From the NCBI RefSeq assembly GCF_021023135.1, contig NZ_PGFV01000001.1:930001-994000 (forward strand): DNA of 64,000 nt. The letters are read 5' to 3'. The DNA comes from Brevibacterium sp. CCUG 69071. GTDB lineage: Bacteria; Actinomycetota; Actinomycetes; Actinomycetales; Brevibacteriaceae. The translations under genes were made by a program, and so were the position numbers. Numbering within the stretch: the first letter of the stretch is position 1; each line of letters opens with the position of its first letter. Under the pieces are notes generated by a model. That model ran no database searches. It was given only the letters and a program-made list of their open reading frames with translations, and was not told where the DNA came from. Below, in pieces: positions 1 through 8,667 of the stretch.

Positions 1-421
1 CCACCGAGGCGATGATCGACTGCGAGAGGATCATCATTCCGCCGCCGCCGATGCCCTGAAGGACGCGGCCGAAGATGAGCATGGGCATCGCGTCGGCGAT
101 GAGAGCGAACGCCGAGCCGGCGAGGAAGCAGCAGATGGCGAACATGAACAGGGGCTTGCGGCCGAAGAGGTCGCCGACCTTGCCGTAGATGGGCATCATG
201 ATCGTCGAGGCGAGCATGAAGGCGGTCGAGACCCACAGCATCTGATCGACGCCATCGAGTTCGCCGACGATCGTCGGCAGCGCCGTCGCCAGCACCGTCT
301 GGTTGAGGGAGAACATGAACATCGCGATCATCAGTCCCACGAACAGAAGGATGATCCCCGAGGTCTTCATGGGTTCGGCGTCGCCTGGCGGTTGAGGCTT
401 CACTGTTGCGGTATCGGTCAT
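1..421 (-). CDS. MFS transporter, DHA2/EmrB-QacA type (partial, N-terminal part)
   Basis: The reading frame starts at the ATG at 421 and runs off the left edge, so only about 140 residues are visible. After a short hydrophilic N-terminus come hydrophobic segments and the MFS motif A-like loop GKVGDLFGRKP. Motif C-region residues (GRVLQGIGGGGM) follow and the frame is still open at base 1. This is the arrangement of 14-helix DHA2 drug/H+ antiporters. It lies downstream of a TetR gene on the same strand and probably belongs to that regulator's unit. A GATTGCAATC palindrome at 464-473 in its leader may be a TetR operator. The substrate cannot be deduced from the sequence. Confidence 0.85.
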   Translation of the reverse strand, partial: MTDTATVKPQPPGDAEPMKTSGIILLFVGLMIAMFMFSLNQTVLATALPTIVGELDGVDQMLWVSTAFMLASTIMMPIYGKVGDLFGRKPLFMFAICCFLAGSAFALIADAMPMLIFGRVLQGIGGGGMMILSQSIIASV

Positions 422-463
422 TTCCCCGGTCCTCAGATCCTGGTTTCTTCTCATCACAGCCTT

Positions 464-473
464 GATTGCAATC
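464..473. promoter_or_regulatory. Candidate TetR operator upstream of the MFS gene
   Basis: A perfect 10-bp palindrome GATTGCAATC lies 43 bp before the MFS start codon. Its TTGCAA core matches the TTGCAT/ATGCAA and TGCAAATTTGCA dyads in front of the adjacent TetR gene. The regulatory role is inferred from this shared core. Confidence 0.4.
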
Positions 474-569
474 GTTCGGGTTTCACGGTCGGTGGGGTGT
501 CGATCGATGGGTGTTTCGGTGGATGGTGCCGTTACAGGCGGTCGATGGGGGTGCCGGTCGGTGATGCCG

Positions 570-1208
570 TCACAGACGGTCGAGGACCTTGAGGAAGAGC
601 CCGAGGGACTCTTCGTAGATCTCCCCGGTCCCGCCCTTCTCATCAACGAGCTCCGGTGATCTCTTGATCGCCTGCCCGGCGTGGTTGAGCGGCACGCGGC
701 AGAGCTGGGTGAGCATTCGGGCGCTGCGTCTGGCGGAGTCCTCACTGGAGAATTCCTGCCCGAGGAAGCGCAGCCGCTCGAGCACATGGCCGGCCACGAG
801 CTCTTCGAGCGCCTCGGCCCGGTCGAAGCGTTTGCTCACGAGCTCGGGATAGCGGGCGAAGAGTGCGCGCCGACGTGCGGGCAGTTCGGGATCGATCGAG
901 CCCATCAGCATCGCCTCTCGCACGAACATCGCGGTGTCCCTGGCCAGGTCGCTGCGACCGTTCTCGGAATGGACGTAGTCGTGCACGAGCTGCTCGTCGA
1001 TGTTCGACTGGTCGAGCCCGACGATGGCGTCTTCCTTCGAGGCGTAGTAGTTGAAGAAGGTTCGGGTGGAGACGCCGGCGTCTGCGGCGATGGTCGCCAC
1101 CGTCGCACATTCGAGGCCGTCCTCGAGCACCCGCGTGATCGCTGCCTCGTGAAGGGCATTGCGGGTCTGCCGCGCCTTTCGCGAGCGCAGGGATTCGTTT
1201 TCGGTCAT
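570..1208 (-). CDS. TetR family transcriptional regulator
   Basis: A 212-residue protein when started at the ATG at 1208 (MTENESLRSRKARQ). The frame stays open to 1265, but that extension would run through the operator-like palindromes, so the inner start is preferred. The N-terminal helix-turn-helix region reads TVATIAADAGVSTRTFFNYYASKEDAI, which in the usual alignment gives the TetR recognition helix SxxTFFNYYxSKE. The C-terminal two thirds form the variable helical ligand domain. It precedes the MFS exporter on the same strand with a 148-bp gap, the usual arrangement of a local repressor and its pump. TTGCA-type dyads sit directly upstream. Confidence 0.85.
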   Translation of the reverse strand: MTENESLRSRKARQTRNALHEAAITRVLEDGLECATVATIAADAGVSTRTFFNYYASKEDAIVGLDQSNIDEQLVHDYVHSENGRSDLARDTAMFVREAMLMGSIDPELPARRRALFARYPELVSKRFDRAEALEELVAGHVLERLRFLGQEFSSEDSARRSARMLTQLCRVPLNHAGQAIKRSPELVDEKGGTGEIYEESLGLFLKVLDRL

Positions 1209-1217
1209 GAGACCATT

Positions 1218-1264
1218 TTGCATCTCATGCAAGTTTTCACCAACTGCAAATTTGCAATTGTGCA
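1218..1264. promoter_or_regulatory. Clustered TTGCA palindromes, probable TetR operator
   Basis: Directly upstream of the TetR start there is TTGCAT-ctc-ATGCAA (1218-1232, perfect arms) and TGCAAATTTGCA (1245-1256, perfect 12-mer), followed by a further TTGCAAttgTGCA-like half site to 1264. Position and symmetry suggest an autoregulatory operator. I infer the binding protein from location. Confidence 0.5.
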
Positions 1265-1298
1265 TAATTTCACTCGGAGAGTGCCCCCGAGGTGTGAC

Positions 1299-1326
1299 GG
1301 CCGACTCGGATGATTCCGAGCCGGCC
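1299..1326 (-). terminator. Hairpin terminator after dnaG
   Basis: Arms GGCCGACTCGG (1299-1309) and CCGAGCCGGCC (1316-1326) pair with one mismatch around a 6-nt loop, ending 3 bp beyond the dnaG stop codon. There is no clear U-tract on the minus strand, as is common in actinobacterial terminators. Confidence 0.55.
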
Positions 1327-1328
1327 GC

Positions 1329-3575
1329 TCACATGAGCATCTTCAGCCTCGCTCGATGCTGTTCGAGGGTCTGCAGCTGACCGAGCAGAGTCGACTGCGC
1401 CTCGGTGTCGGTGGTGTCCTGCCGCTGCAGTCGGGAATGGAGCTCCTTAGCGATGCGTTCGAGGTCATAGTCGAAGAGTCTGGCGACGATCCCGCGGGCG
1501 AAGCGATCGGCGCCGGTGTCCTCGGCCAGCGGCAGTGGAGTGACGAGCAGCTGGGTGACGTAGGGCTTGAGATCGTCGTCGCTGACCTCGAGGACCCTCT
1601 CTGCCCACCTGGTTGTGCCCGTTCCGGCGGTCTTCAGGCCACCCGCGCGTTTGAGCGTCTCCTGGATCCGCCGATACCCGGGGTGTTCGAAGGCCTTCGC
1701 CGACAGCGAGTCGAAGAGCTTCGCGTTGACGAGTTCCGGGTGTTGGAGTGCCACCATGAGCACACCCTTCTCGGTCTTCAGCCGGGCAGGGCTGATGGGT
1801 GCCGAGAGGTTGGAGACGTCGGGGCGCTCCTCATAGACGTACTCGAGCGAGCGATCCTCGCCGGATCCCACTCCTTCCCCGGCCGGGGAGCCAGGTGCGC
1901 CCACCTGCTGTGACCGACCGAGGCCTCGGCCGCGGTCCCCTGCAGGGTCTCCGGTTGTTCCGTGCCCGGCGGATGGCCGTCCCTGTTGCCCGCCCTGCGG
2001 AGCGCGTCCGAAAGAGTCCTGTCCCGGTGGCGTTCCCTGCGGCCCTCGCGGCCCCGGTCGGTCGGGAGCCTGGTGGCTAGGAGTCTGCCCGTCAGGAGTT
2101 CGCCCGTCCGGAGTCTGCCGGGCAGGAGCCTGGCCGGGAGGAGCTTGGCTCGGCGGGGCCTGGCCGGGCTGCGGACCCTGCGCTGCGCGCCCCGGCGGTT
2201 CGGCGGAATGTGCCGGCCCGGGTTCACGGGCGGGCCCGCCCTGGCTGCGCTTCGGCTGCTTGCGCGCGGTCTTCACAGCAGCCTCCACCTCGGCGATGTC
2301 GACGCCGATGCGGCCCGCGACGAAGCGGTAGTAATGGGGCAGGCTGTTGCGGTCGCGGATGTCGGTCAGCGTCTCGGCGGTGGTCTTCACCGCGGCGATC
2401 CGGCCCTCGACGGTATCGAGGTCGAAACGGGAGATCGCCGTGGTGATGACGAACTCGAACAGCGGTTTGCAGTTGTCGACGAGCTCACGCAGCGCCGCAT
2501 CGCCCTTCTCCATCCGCAGATCGCAGGGGTCGAGCCCATCGGGTTCGACGGCCACGAAGGTCTGGGCGGTGAATTCGCTGTCGAATTCGAAGGCCTTGAG
2601 CGCGGCCTTCTGCCCCGCCTCGTCGCCGTCGAAGGTGAAGATCACCTGCCCGGTGGGATCATCACCGAGGAGGCGACGCACGATCTTGACATGCTCGGCC
2701 CCGAAGGCAGTGCCGCACGTCGCCACGGCCTGGCCGACGCCTGCCAGGTGCGCGGCCATGACATCGGTGTAGCCCTCGACGATGACCACGCGCTTCGTCT
2801 TCGCGATCTCCTTCTTCGCCAGATCGAGTCCGTAGAGGACCTGGTTCTTGTGATAGAGCGCGGTCTCCGGCGTATTCAGGTACTTCGGGCCCTGGTCGTC
2901 ATCGAAGAGGCGACGCGCGCCGAAGCCGATGGTCCGCGAGGTCATGTCCTTGATCGGCCACACGACTCGGCCGCGGAAGCGGTCGTAGCTCCCCCGGCTG
3001 CCCTGGCTGGCCAGCCCACCGGCGAGGATCTCCTCCTCGCTGAATCCGGCACGGCCGAGGTGACTTGTCAGGGCGTCCCAGGACTTCGGTGCGAAGCCGA
3101 GGCCGAACTGCCTGCTCGAGGCCGGTGGGAATCCGCGTCCGGAGAGGAAGTCCCGGCCGATCGTGCCGGCCTCGGATTCGAGGGATTCGGCGAAGAAGCG
3201 TTCGGCCACCTCGTGCATCTCGAGCAGCCGCTGCCTTCTGCTCGCCTGTTCCCGGTCCGGGCCTTTGCCGTCTTCGTAGCGCAGGTGCATGCCGATCTTG
3301 CCGGCCAGGGTCTCGACCGCCTCGACGAAGCTGAGCTGTTCGACCTTCTGCAGGAAGGTGAAGACGTCGCCGGACTCCCCGCACCCGAAGCAGTGGTACA
3401 TTCCCACCTGGGGTCGGACGGTGAACGAGGGCGTCTTCTCGTCGTGGAAGGGGCACAGCCCCTTGAGGGAACCGATTCCGGCGGTCTTGAGCGTGACGAA
3501 ATCGCCGATGACCTCGTCGATGCGGGTGCGCGAGCGGAGTTCGTCGATGTCCTCGCGCTTGATCAGTCCGGCCAT
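1329..3575 (-). CDS. dnaG: DNA primase DnaG
   Basis: Synthesises RNA primers at the replication fork. The 748-residue protein starts MAGLIKRED. It has the CHC2 zinc ribbon (C41, H44, C62, C65 in CPFHDEKTPSF...CFGC), then the primase core, and the Toprim motifs VVIVEGYTDVMA and FTFDGDEAGQ. A long Pro/Gln/Gly-rich linker (about residues 445-570, with repeating GQ/xQAP and TPDG units) separates the core from the C-terminal DnaB-binding helical domain. This linker makes the protein clearly longer than the typical 600-650 residues. The gene starts 3 bp after the dgt stop, so dusB, dgt and dnaG form one operon, a common actinobacterial order. Confidence 0.97.
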   Translation of the reverse strand: MAGLIKREDIDELRSRTRIDEVIGDFVTLKTAGIGSLKGLCPFHDEKTPSFTVRPQVGMYHCFGCGESGDVFTFLQKVEQLSFVEAVETLAGKIGMHLRYEDGKGPDREQASRRQRLLEMHEVAERFFAESLESEAGTIGRDFLSGRGFPPASSRQFGLGFAPKSWDALTSHLGRAGFSEEEILAGGLASQGSRGSYDRFRGRVVWPIKDMTSRTIGFGARRLFDDDQGPKYLNTPETALYHKNQVLYGLDLAKKEIAKTKRVVIVEGYTDVMAAHLAGVGQAVATCGTAFGAEHVKIVRRLLGDDPTGQVIFTFDGDEAGQKAALKAFEFDSEFTAQTFVAVEPDGLDPCDLRMEKGDAALRELVDNCKPLFEFVITTAISRFDLDTVEGRIAAVKTTAETLTDIRDRNSLPHYYRFVAGRIGVDIAEVEAAVKTARKQPKRSQGGPAREPGPAHSAEPPGRAAQGPQPGQAPPSQAPPGQAPARQTPDGRTPDGQTPSHQAPDRPGPRGPQGTPPGQDSFGRAPQGGQQGRPSAGHGTTGDPAGDRGRGLGRSQQVGAPGSPAGEGVGSGEDRSLEYVYEERPDVSNLSAPISPARLKTEKGVLMVALQHPELVNAKLFDSLSAKAFEHPGYRRIQETLKRAGGLKTAGTGTTRWAERVLEVSDDDLKPYVTQLLVTPLPLAEDTGADRFARGIVARLFDYDLERIAKELHSRLQRQDTTDTEAQSTLLGQLQTLEQHRARLKMLM

Positions 3576-3578
3576 GGT

Positions 3579-4886
3579 CTAGAGTCGATCTCCCTCGCCG
3601 GCCTTGAGCCGATGGTAGAGCGCCCACGCGGAATGGTCGGTCAGAGAGGCGATCTGATCGACGATGACCCGCAGCCTGGCGGCGTCATCGGCGGCTTCGG
3701 CATGGTCGGCGGCGAACATCGGGTCCATGCGGCCAGGCTTCTCCGCGTACCACTGCGAGAGCTCGGTGATCACGGCGGACTGGATGTCATGGAGGCGCAG
3801 TCGGTCCTCGGCGACCATCACGGTCAGCGTCGCCATGCCTTTGAGCACCGCGATCTCGATTCCGGTCTGCTCGGGCACGACGAGGGACGCCGAGTACCTC
3901 GCCAGCGGCTCCCAGCCGTACTCCTCACGAGTGGCCGCCTCGGCGGCACCGATGAACCGGCCGATGAGCTGACTGGTCATGTGCTTGAGGCTCGCCTGCA
4001 CCCGACGGGAGCCGTCGAAGGTCTCCGCCGGCCAATAGGCGGCCGCCTGCAGGCGGGAGAGCGCTTTGTCCATCTCCGCATCGCTCGTCTCGGGCAGGTA
4101 CCACATGCGGGTGATGTCGAAGAGCTCGGCCCGACGGGCATCCGCGGTGAACTCACTCAGGTGCAGGTGGCCGGCGACGACGGCGTCCTCGACGTCGTGG
4201 ACCGAATAGGAGATGTCGTCGGCGAGGTCCATGACCTGCGCCTCGAGGCACTTCCTGCCGTTGGCGATGCCCGCCCGGTAGAAGTCGAACACCGCCGTGT
4301 CGTCGTCGTAGACACCGAATTTCCGGACTCCCGAATCGCGTCGTCCGGTCGAGGCTTCGCTGCGCGACCAGGGGTACTTCGTCAACGCGTCGAGGCTGGC
4401 CCGGGTGAGGTTGAGACCGGCGGGGCGCCCGTCGGCGGCGATGACCTTCGGTTCGATCCTGGTCACCAGACGCAGGGTCTGGGCGTTGCCTTCGAAGCCG
4501 CCGATGTCGGCGCACAGGGCATCGAGGATGGTCTCCCCGTGATGGCCGAAGGGCGGGTGTCCGAGGTCGTGGCTGAGGCAGGCGGTGTCGACGATATCGG
4601 GATCGCAGCCGAGGTAACGGGCGAGCTCGCGGCCGACCTGGGCGACCTCGAGGGAATGCGTGAGCCGGGTGCGGACGAAATCGTCCGTTCCCGGGGACAC
4701 CACCTGGGTCTTCGCGCCGAGGCGGCGCAGGCCGGCCGAGTGCAGCACCCGGGCACGGTCACGTTGGAAGGCTGATCGGCGCGGATTCTTCGCCGGCTCG
4801 CTCACCCACCGTTCCTCGTCCCGAGCCGAATAGACGGCCACGGCACCCGTGCGCACCGAGGCCTGCGGGTGAACGTCGAAGGACAT
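3579..4886 (-). CDS. dgt: Deoxyguanosinetriphosphate triphosphohydrolase-like protein
   Basis: HD-domain dNTPase of the Dgt-like type, hydrolysing dNTPs to nucleoside and triphosphate. The metal-binding signature is visible: the His of RTRLTHSLEV, then SHDLGHPPFGHHGE. The length of 435 residues fits the family. An ATG at 4892 overlaps the dusB stop (ATGA), but the strong GGGAGG Shine-Dalgarno lies directly against it. The second ATG at 4886 has a proper 6-nt spacing and is chosen. Coupling with dusB upstream and dnaG downstream suggests one transcript linking tRNA modification, dNTP control and priming. Confidence 0.93.
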   Translation of the reverse strand: MSFDVHPQASVRTGAVAVYSARDEERWVSEPAKNPRRSAFQRDRARVLHSAGLRRLGAKTQVVSPGTDDFVRTRLTHSLEVAQVGRELARYLGCDPDIVDTACLSHDLGHPPFGHHGETILDALCADIGGFEGNAQTLRLVTRIEPKVIAADGRPAGLNLTRASLDALTKYPWSRSEASTGRRDSGVRKFGVYDDDTAVFDFYRAGIANGRKCLEAQVMDLADDISYSVHDVEDAVVAGHLHLSEFTADARRAELFDITRMWYLPETSDAEMDKALSRLQAAAYWPAETFDGSRRVQASLKHMTSQLIGRFIGAAEAATREEYGWEPLARYSASLVVPEQTGIEIAVLKGMATLTVMVAEDRLRLHDIQSAVITELSQWYAEKPGRMDPMFAADHAEAADDAARLRVIVDQIASLTDHSAWALYHRLKAGEGDRL

Positions 4887-4888
4887 GG

Positions 4889-6079
4889 TCATCCTCCCGA
4901 GATGTCGAGTTCGGCCTCGGACAGCAGCGACTTCCCGCTGGCGTCGAAGACGCGCGAATCGAGCCACCCCTCGGGCAGATGCGGACGCTTCGGACGGGTC
5001 GTGCGACCCCGCGAACCCTCGGCGGCCTCTCCCGGGTACTCCGCGGTCGTGTCGAGCTGATCGAGCAGACCGGCGAGCTCCTCGAGGGAGGAGACCATCG
5101 CCAGCTGGCTGCGCAGATCTCCCCCGACGGGGTAGCCCTTGAAGTACCAGGCGATGTGTTTGCGCAGGTCGCGCACGCCGTAGAATTCGTCGCCGTAGTA
5201 GTCGACGAGGTACTGACCGTGCTTGTAGACCGCCTGGGCCACCTCGGCGAGGCCGGGACGGTAGCGTTCTCCGCTGCCGCTGAGTGCATTGGCGAGGTCA
5301 CCGAAGAGCCAGGGGCGACCCTGGCAGCCGCGGCCGATGACGACACCGTCGCAGCCGGTGCGGCTCATCATCTCCAGCGCGTCCTCCGCGGCGAAGATGT
5401 CGCCGTTGCCCAGCACCGGAACGGTGTCGCCGAGGTGGTCCTTGAGCCGGGCGATCGCGTCCCAGTCGGCTTTTCCGGAGTAGAGGTCAGCGGTCGTGCG
5501 CCCGTGCAGGGCCACCGCGGCCACACCCGCGTTGCGGGCCGTCTCGCCGGCGTCGAGATAGGTGTGGTGGTCGGCGTCGATGCCTTTGCGCATCTTCACC
5601 GTCACCGGGATCCCGCCGCGGGAGGCCTCGTTCACGGCGGTGGTGACGATGGCGGTGAACAGGTCCTGCTTCCAGGGCAGCGCCGAGCCGCCGCCCTTGC
5701 GGGTGACCTTGGGCACGGGGCAGCCGAAGTTGAGGTCGATGTGATCGGCCCGATCCTCCTCGACGAGCATCCGCACCGCTTGGCCGATGGTCACCGGGTC
5801 GACGCCGTAGAGCTGGACCGAGCGTGGGGTCTCGTAGGGTTCGTGGGCGATGATGCGCATGCTCTTGGGGCTCCGCTCGACGAGCGCCCGGGATGTCACC
5901 ATCTCGGTCACGTAGAGACCGGCACCGTACTCGCGGCAGAGCCTGCGGAAGGCGGTGTTCGTGATCCCCGCCATCGGAGCGAGCACGACCGGCGAGGACA
6001 GCTCGATGGGACCGATGCGCAGGGGCGCTGCGGCGGTCGGGGACACGGTTTCTGGGTTGGCACTGATGACACTCACCAT
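4889..6079 (-). CDS. dusB: tRNA-dihydrouridine synthase
   Basis: FMN-dependent reduction of uridines in the tRNA D-loop. The 396-residue protein shows the Dus signatures VLAPMAGITNTAFRRLCREYGAG near the N-terminus, HIDLNFGCPVPKVTRKGGGSAL with the catalytic Cys, VKMRKG, ALHGRTTADLYSGKADW and VLGNGDIFAAEDA. It is the first gene of the dusB-dgt-dnaG unit. The C-terminus is slightly extended compared with proteobacterial DusB. Confidence 0.95.
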   Translation of the reverse strand: MVSVISANPETVSPTAAAPLRIGPIELSSPVVLAPMAGITNTAFRRLCREYGAGLYVTEMVTSRALVERSPKSMRIIAHEPYETPRSVQLYGVDPVTIGQAVRMLVEEDRADHIDLNFGCPVPKVTRKGGGSALPWKQDLFTAIVTTAVNEASRGGIPVTVKMRKGIDADHHTYLDAGETARNAGVAAVALHGRTTADLYSGKADWDAIARLKDHLGDTVPVLGNGDIFAAEDALEMMSRTGCDGVVIGRGCQGRPWLFGDLANALSGSGERYRPGLAEVAQAVYKHGQYLVDYYGDEFYGVRDLRKHIAWYFKGYPVGGDLRSQLAMVSSLEELAGLLDQLDTTAEYPGEAAEGSRGRTTRPKRPHLPEGWLDSRVFDASGKSLLSEAELDISGG

Positions 6080-6097
6080 GACATTATCCCAAAGCCG

Positions 6098-7816
6098 TCA
6101 AAATCCGACATCTGCGCCCCTCTCGGCATGATCGTCAAGGCCTCCATCGCCGCCTCCTCGCCCATCGTCGTACCGGCGTCTCCGCACTCCCGCATCGTCT
6201 CCTCCGTCATCATCAACCGCCTCGACGCGCAGAAATTCCCGCACGTCCCATTCGACTTCCAGGCCCAGATCCTCGGCGAGGCGATCGTCGTGGGTGACGA
6301 CGATCATCGCCCCGCCGAATCCCTCGAGCGCGGTGACCAGCGCGGTGAGCGAGGACAGGTCGAGGTTGTTGCCGGGCTCGTCGAGGACGAGCAGCTGCGG
6401 GGCAGGGTCCTGAAGCAGACTCCCGGCCAACGCCACACGGAACCGCTCTCCGCCCGAGAGCGTCGAGCACAGCTGCGAGGTCCGGCCGGCGCGCAGGCCC
6501 ATCGCCGCCATCACCTCGTGGACCCGATGCGGATCGAGTCCCGGATTGCCCGCACGGACCGCATCCATGACGCTCAGGTCCCCGGGCAGCCGGTACTGCT
6601 GGTCGAGGTGGGCGACGGGCACCTGCGTGCGGATCTCCAGGTCCCCGAAGAGCTCCCGGACCGGCGCGCCGGTCTCCCGCCGGTCGAGGAGCGCGGCGAG
6701 CAGCGTCGACTTGCCGGCACCGTTGGGACCGGTCAGCCGCACCCGTTCGGGTCCGACGAGTAGTCGCGGACGTTCGAGCACCGCCGAGGTGATCTCGAGG
6801 ACACGTTTGGCCGAATGCACGACCGTCTCGGGCAGGTCCAGGCGGATCTGGGCGTCGCGCCGGAGCGCGTCCTTGGCGGCATCGAACTCGGAGCTCGCCT
6901 TCGCCTCGTCGGCGGCCTTGTCACCGCGTCGCTTCGCCGCTGACTTCTCCGCGAAGTTCGTCAGTCCGTTCATCGCGATCTTCGGTCGGCGCTTGTTCTC
7001 CTTGTCCTTCGCGGCCTTGCGGTCGGCGCGGGCGAGCTTCGTCTCGAGTTCGATCCGCTGTCGTTTCTCGATGGCCAGTGACTTCTTCGCATCGACGACG
7101 TCTTGTCGCTTCGCCTCCTCCTCGGCGGCGACCATCGACACGTAATCGTCGAAGTTGCCGCCGTAGACGCGCAGCCGATCCGTCATCTCGACGATCGAGT
7201 CGACCGATTCGAGCAGATCCCGATCATGGGAGATGACCAACGTGGGACCTCTGCGGGACCGCAGCAGGCTCACGAGCATGGCGCGCCCGGAACCGTCGAG
7301 GTTGTTGCTGGGCTCATCGAGGATCAGCCAGTTCGTTTCGGCCATAGCGGCCCGGGCGAGTCCCACGCGCATGGCCTGACCGCCCGAGAACGTCGAGAGT
7401 CGCCGGTCGAGTTCGGCGGCCGTGAGCGCGAGATCGACATCTGCCAGGGCGCTCAGTGCACGTTCCTCGATGTCCCAGTCATCGCCGATGATCTCGAACT
7501 CGCGGGTCTCGGCGGTCCCGGCCAGTGCTGTCGCCAGGGCAGTTCTCACGGAGGCTATGCCGAGCGCTTCGGCGACGGTGTCCTTCGCGTGTGGGAGGAG
7601 CTGATCGATGTAGACGGCACCGCTCGCGCCGCTGATGGTCCCGGTCGTCGCCCGGAGTTCTCCGACGATCAGCCTGGCGAGAGTGGACTTTCCCGCCCCG
7701 TTGTCGCCGACGAGACCGACGAGGCCGGTGGGAATGGTGGCGGTGAGACCGCCAAGGACCTCGGTATCGTCGCCGAGGCGGTATCCGAGTCCGGAGATGG
7801 AGATGGCAGAAGGCAT
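6098..7816 (-). CDS. ABC-F family ATP-binding cassette protein
   Basis: Soluble twin-ATPase of the ABC-F (translation factor / antibiotic ribosome-protection) class, without membrane segments. Cassette 1 has GDNGAGKST, LSTFSGGQAMRV and LILDEPSNNLD. Cassette 2 has GPNGAGKST, STLSGGERFRV and LVLDEPGNNLD. Between them is a Lys/Arg/Glu-rich linker (about residues 240-310) typical of the ribosome P-site tip. The tail is Asp/Arg/Gly rich. Start M at 7816 is preferred because AGGA lies 7 nt upstream of it; an in-frame ATG at 7828 has no such site. It could be a resistance factor or a housekeeping Ettan-like protein, which sequence alone does not settle. Confidence 0.88.
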   Translation of the reverse strand: MPSAISISGLGYRLGDDTEVLGGLTATIPTGLVGLVGDNGAGKSTLARLIVGELRATTGTISGASGAVYIDQLLPHAKDTVAEALGIASVRTALATALAGTAETREFEIIGDDWDIEERALSALADVDLALTAAELDRRLSTFSGGQAMRVGLARAAMAETNWLILDEPSNNLDGSGRAMLVSLLRSRRGPTLVISHDRDLLESVDSIVEMTDRLRVYGGNFDDYVSMVAAEEEAKRQDVVDAKKSLAIEKRQRIELETKLARADRKAAKDKENKRRPKIAMNGLTNFAEKSAAKRRGDKAADEAKASSEFDAAKDALRRDAQIRLDLPETVVHSAKRVLEITSAVLERPRLLVGPERVRLTGPNGAGKSTLLAALLDRRETGAPVRELFGDLEIRTQVPVAHLDQQYRLPGDLSVMDAVRAGNPGLDPHRVHEVMAAMGLRAGRTSQLCSTLSGGERFRVALAGSLLQDPAPQLLVLDEPGNNLDLSSLTALVTALEGFGGAMIVVTHDDRLAEDLGLEVEWDVREFLRVEAVDDDGGDDAGVRRRRYDDGRGGGDGGLDDHAERGADVGF

Positions 7817-7848
7817 GAGTGTCCTCATTTCGTGCGCAGAGTTGCGTC

Positions 7849-7867
7849 GCGGGTCCGCAGCACCCGC
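7849..7867 (-). promoter_or_regulatory. Leader hairpin upstream of the ABC-F gene
   Basis: GCGGGT (7849-7854) and ACCCGC (7862-7867) form a short hairpin 33 bp before the ABC-F start. Resistance-type ABC-F genes are often controlled by leader attenuation, and this is compatible with that, but no convincing leader peptide was found. Confidence 0.2.
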
Positions 7868-8020
7868 AGTTCACGGAAATGAGAAGTTACTTCACGTCGA
7901 GGAGGTCCTTCGCCGGGAATGGGTCAGCTCAAGGATGCCCGAGGCTGACAAGGCACGTCAAGGCCGCAGGCAAGTACAGGCCCGGTCGCCCACACAAGAG
8001 GCCCGCCTCGTCGGGTTCGT

Positions 8021-8100
8021 CGACGCACGGTCTCTGACGATGGCGCGTGGCCTCAGACCACGACGCACGGTCTCTGACGATGACACGTGGCCTCAGACGA
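8021..8100. repeat. Two tandem 40-bp direct repeats overlapping the XRE-cupin stop codon
   Basis: Copy 1 at 8021-8060 and copy 2 at 8061-8100 differ at only three positions. Copy 2 contains the stop codon and last codons of the XRE-cupin gene (stop at 8093-8095). Copy 1 is therefore a duplicated gene end lying in the 3' untranslated region. Confidence 0.8.
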
Positions 8101-8641
8101 TGACGAGCATGAGCTCGGCGGGCCGATCGCCGGGGTTCGACAGCTGGTGGGGCACATCGCCCGGTGCCTGCGCGCAGTCCCCAGCATGCAGAGTGGTGCG
8201 GCGGTCGATGGTGACGATCTCGATGCTGCCGGCCAGGACGAAGAAGGTCTCGCGGGAGCCGCTGCGGTGGGCGGCGAACGACGCGGTCTCGCTGTGCGGG
8301 TCGAGCTTGTAGTGGACGACCTCCATGTTCTCCTGCGGCGCCGGGAGGTCACGTCGCCAGGTGCCCGTACCGTAGGAGGTGTTCGAGGTGATCGCGTCGC
8401 TGCGGGTGATGACCACCTCGGGGGCGGCCAGCAGCTCCCCCACGTCGACGCCGAGGGCACGCGAGAGTCCCATCGCGTTGGACACCGAGGTGTCCTGTTC
8501 ACCGCGTTCGATCTTGGACAGGGCCGCCCGTGAGAGGCCGGCCCGGATCGCGAGTTCGTTGAGAGTGAGGTCGTTGTACTTGCGGCGGGCCCTGATCCGC
8601 GCACCGAACACCCGCGCCCCGAGATCCTCTGTCTTCGCCAT
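8093..8641 (-). CDS. XRE family regulator with C-terminal cupin domain
   Basis: A 182-residue regulator. The N-terminal helix-turn-helix reads LTLNELAIRAGLSRAALSKIERGE (about residues 22-45), and the C-terminal half is a cupin small-molecule sensor with HSETASFAAHRSGSRETFFVLAGSIEI. This is the common HTH-cupin architecture that controls an adjacent transport or catabolic gene. It is divergent from the LctP-type permease across a 61-bp gap holding a perfect AGTAGATCTACT palindrome. An in-frame GTG at 8647 is an alternative start; no strong Shine-Dalgarno decides between them. A 40-bp tandem duplication covers its 3' end. Confidence 0.88.
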   Translation of the reverse strand: MAKTEDLGARVFGARIRARRKYNDLTLNELAIRAGLSRAALSKIERGEQDTSVSNAMGLSRALGVDVGELLAAPEVVITRSDAITSNTSYGTGTWRRDLPAPQENMEVVHYKLDPHSETASFAAHRSGSRETFFVLAGSIEIVTIDRRTTLHAGDCAQAPGDVPHQLSNPGDRPAELMLVIV

Positions 8642-8667
8642 CGTCACATCATAGTATATTCTTGGAT

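Noticed and set aside
1962..4775. 937-codon plus-strand open frame opposite dnaG and dgt
   Set aside because: High-GC antisense shadow. The minus strand has clear DnaG and HD-phosphohydrolase motifs; the plus frame has none and no ribosome site.
4979..6763. 594-codon plus-strand open frame opposite dusB and the ABC-F gene
   Set aside because: Antisense shadow crossing two real genes, composed of Gly/Val/Arg-rich text without domains.
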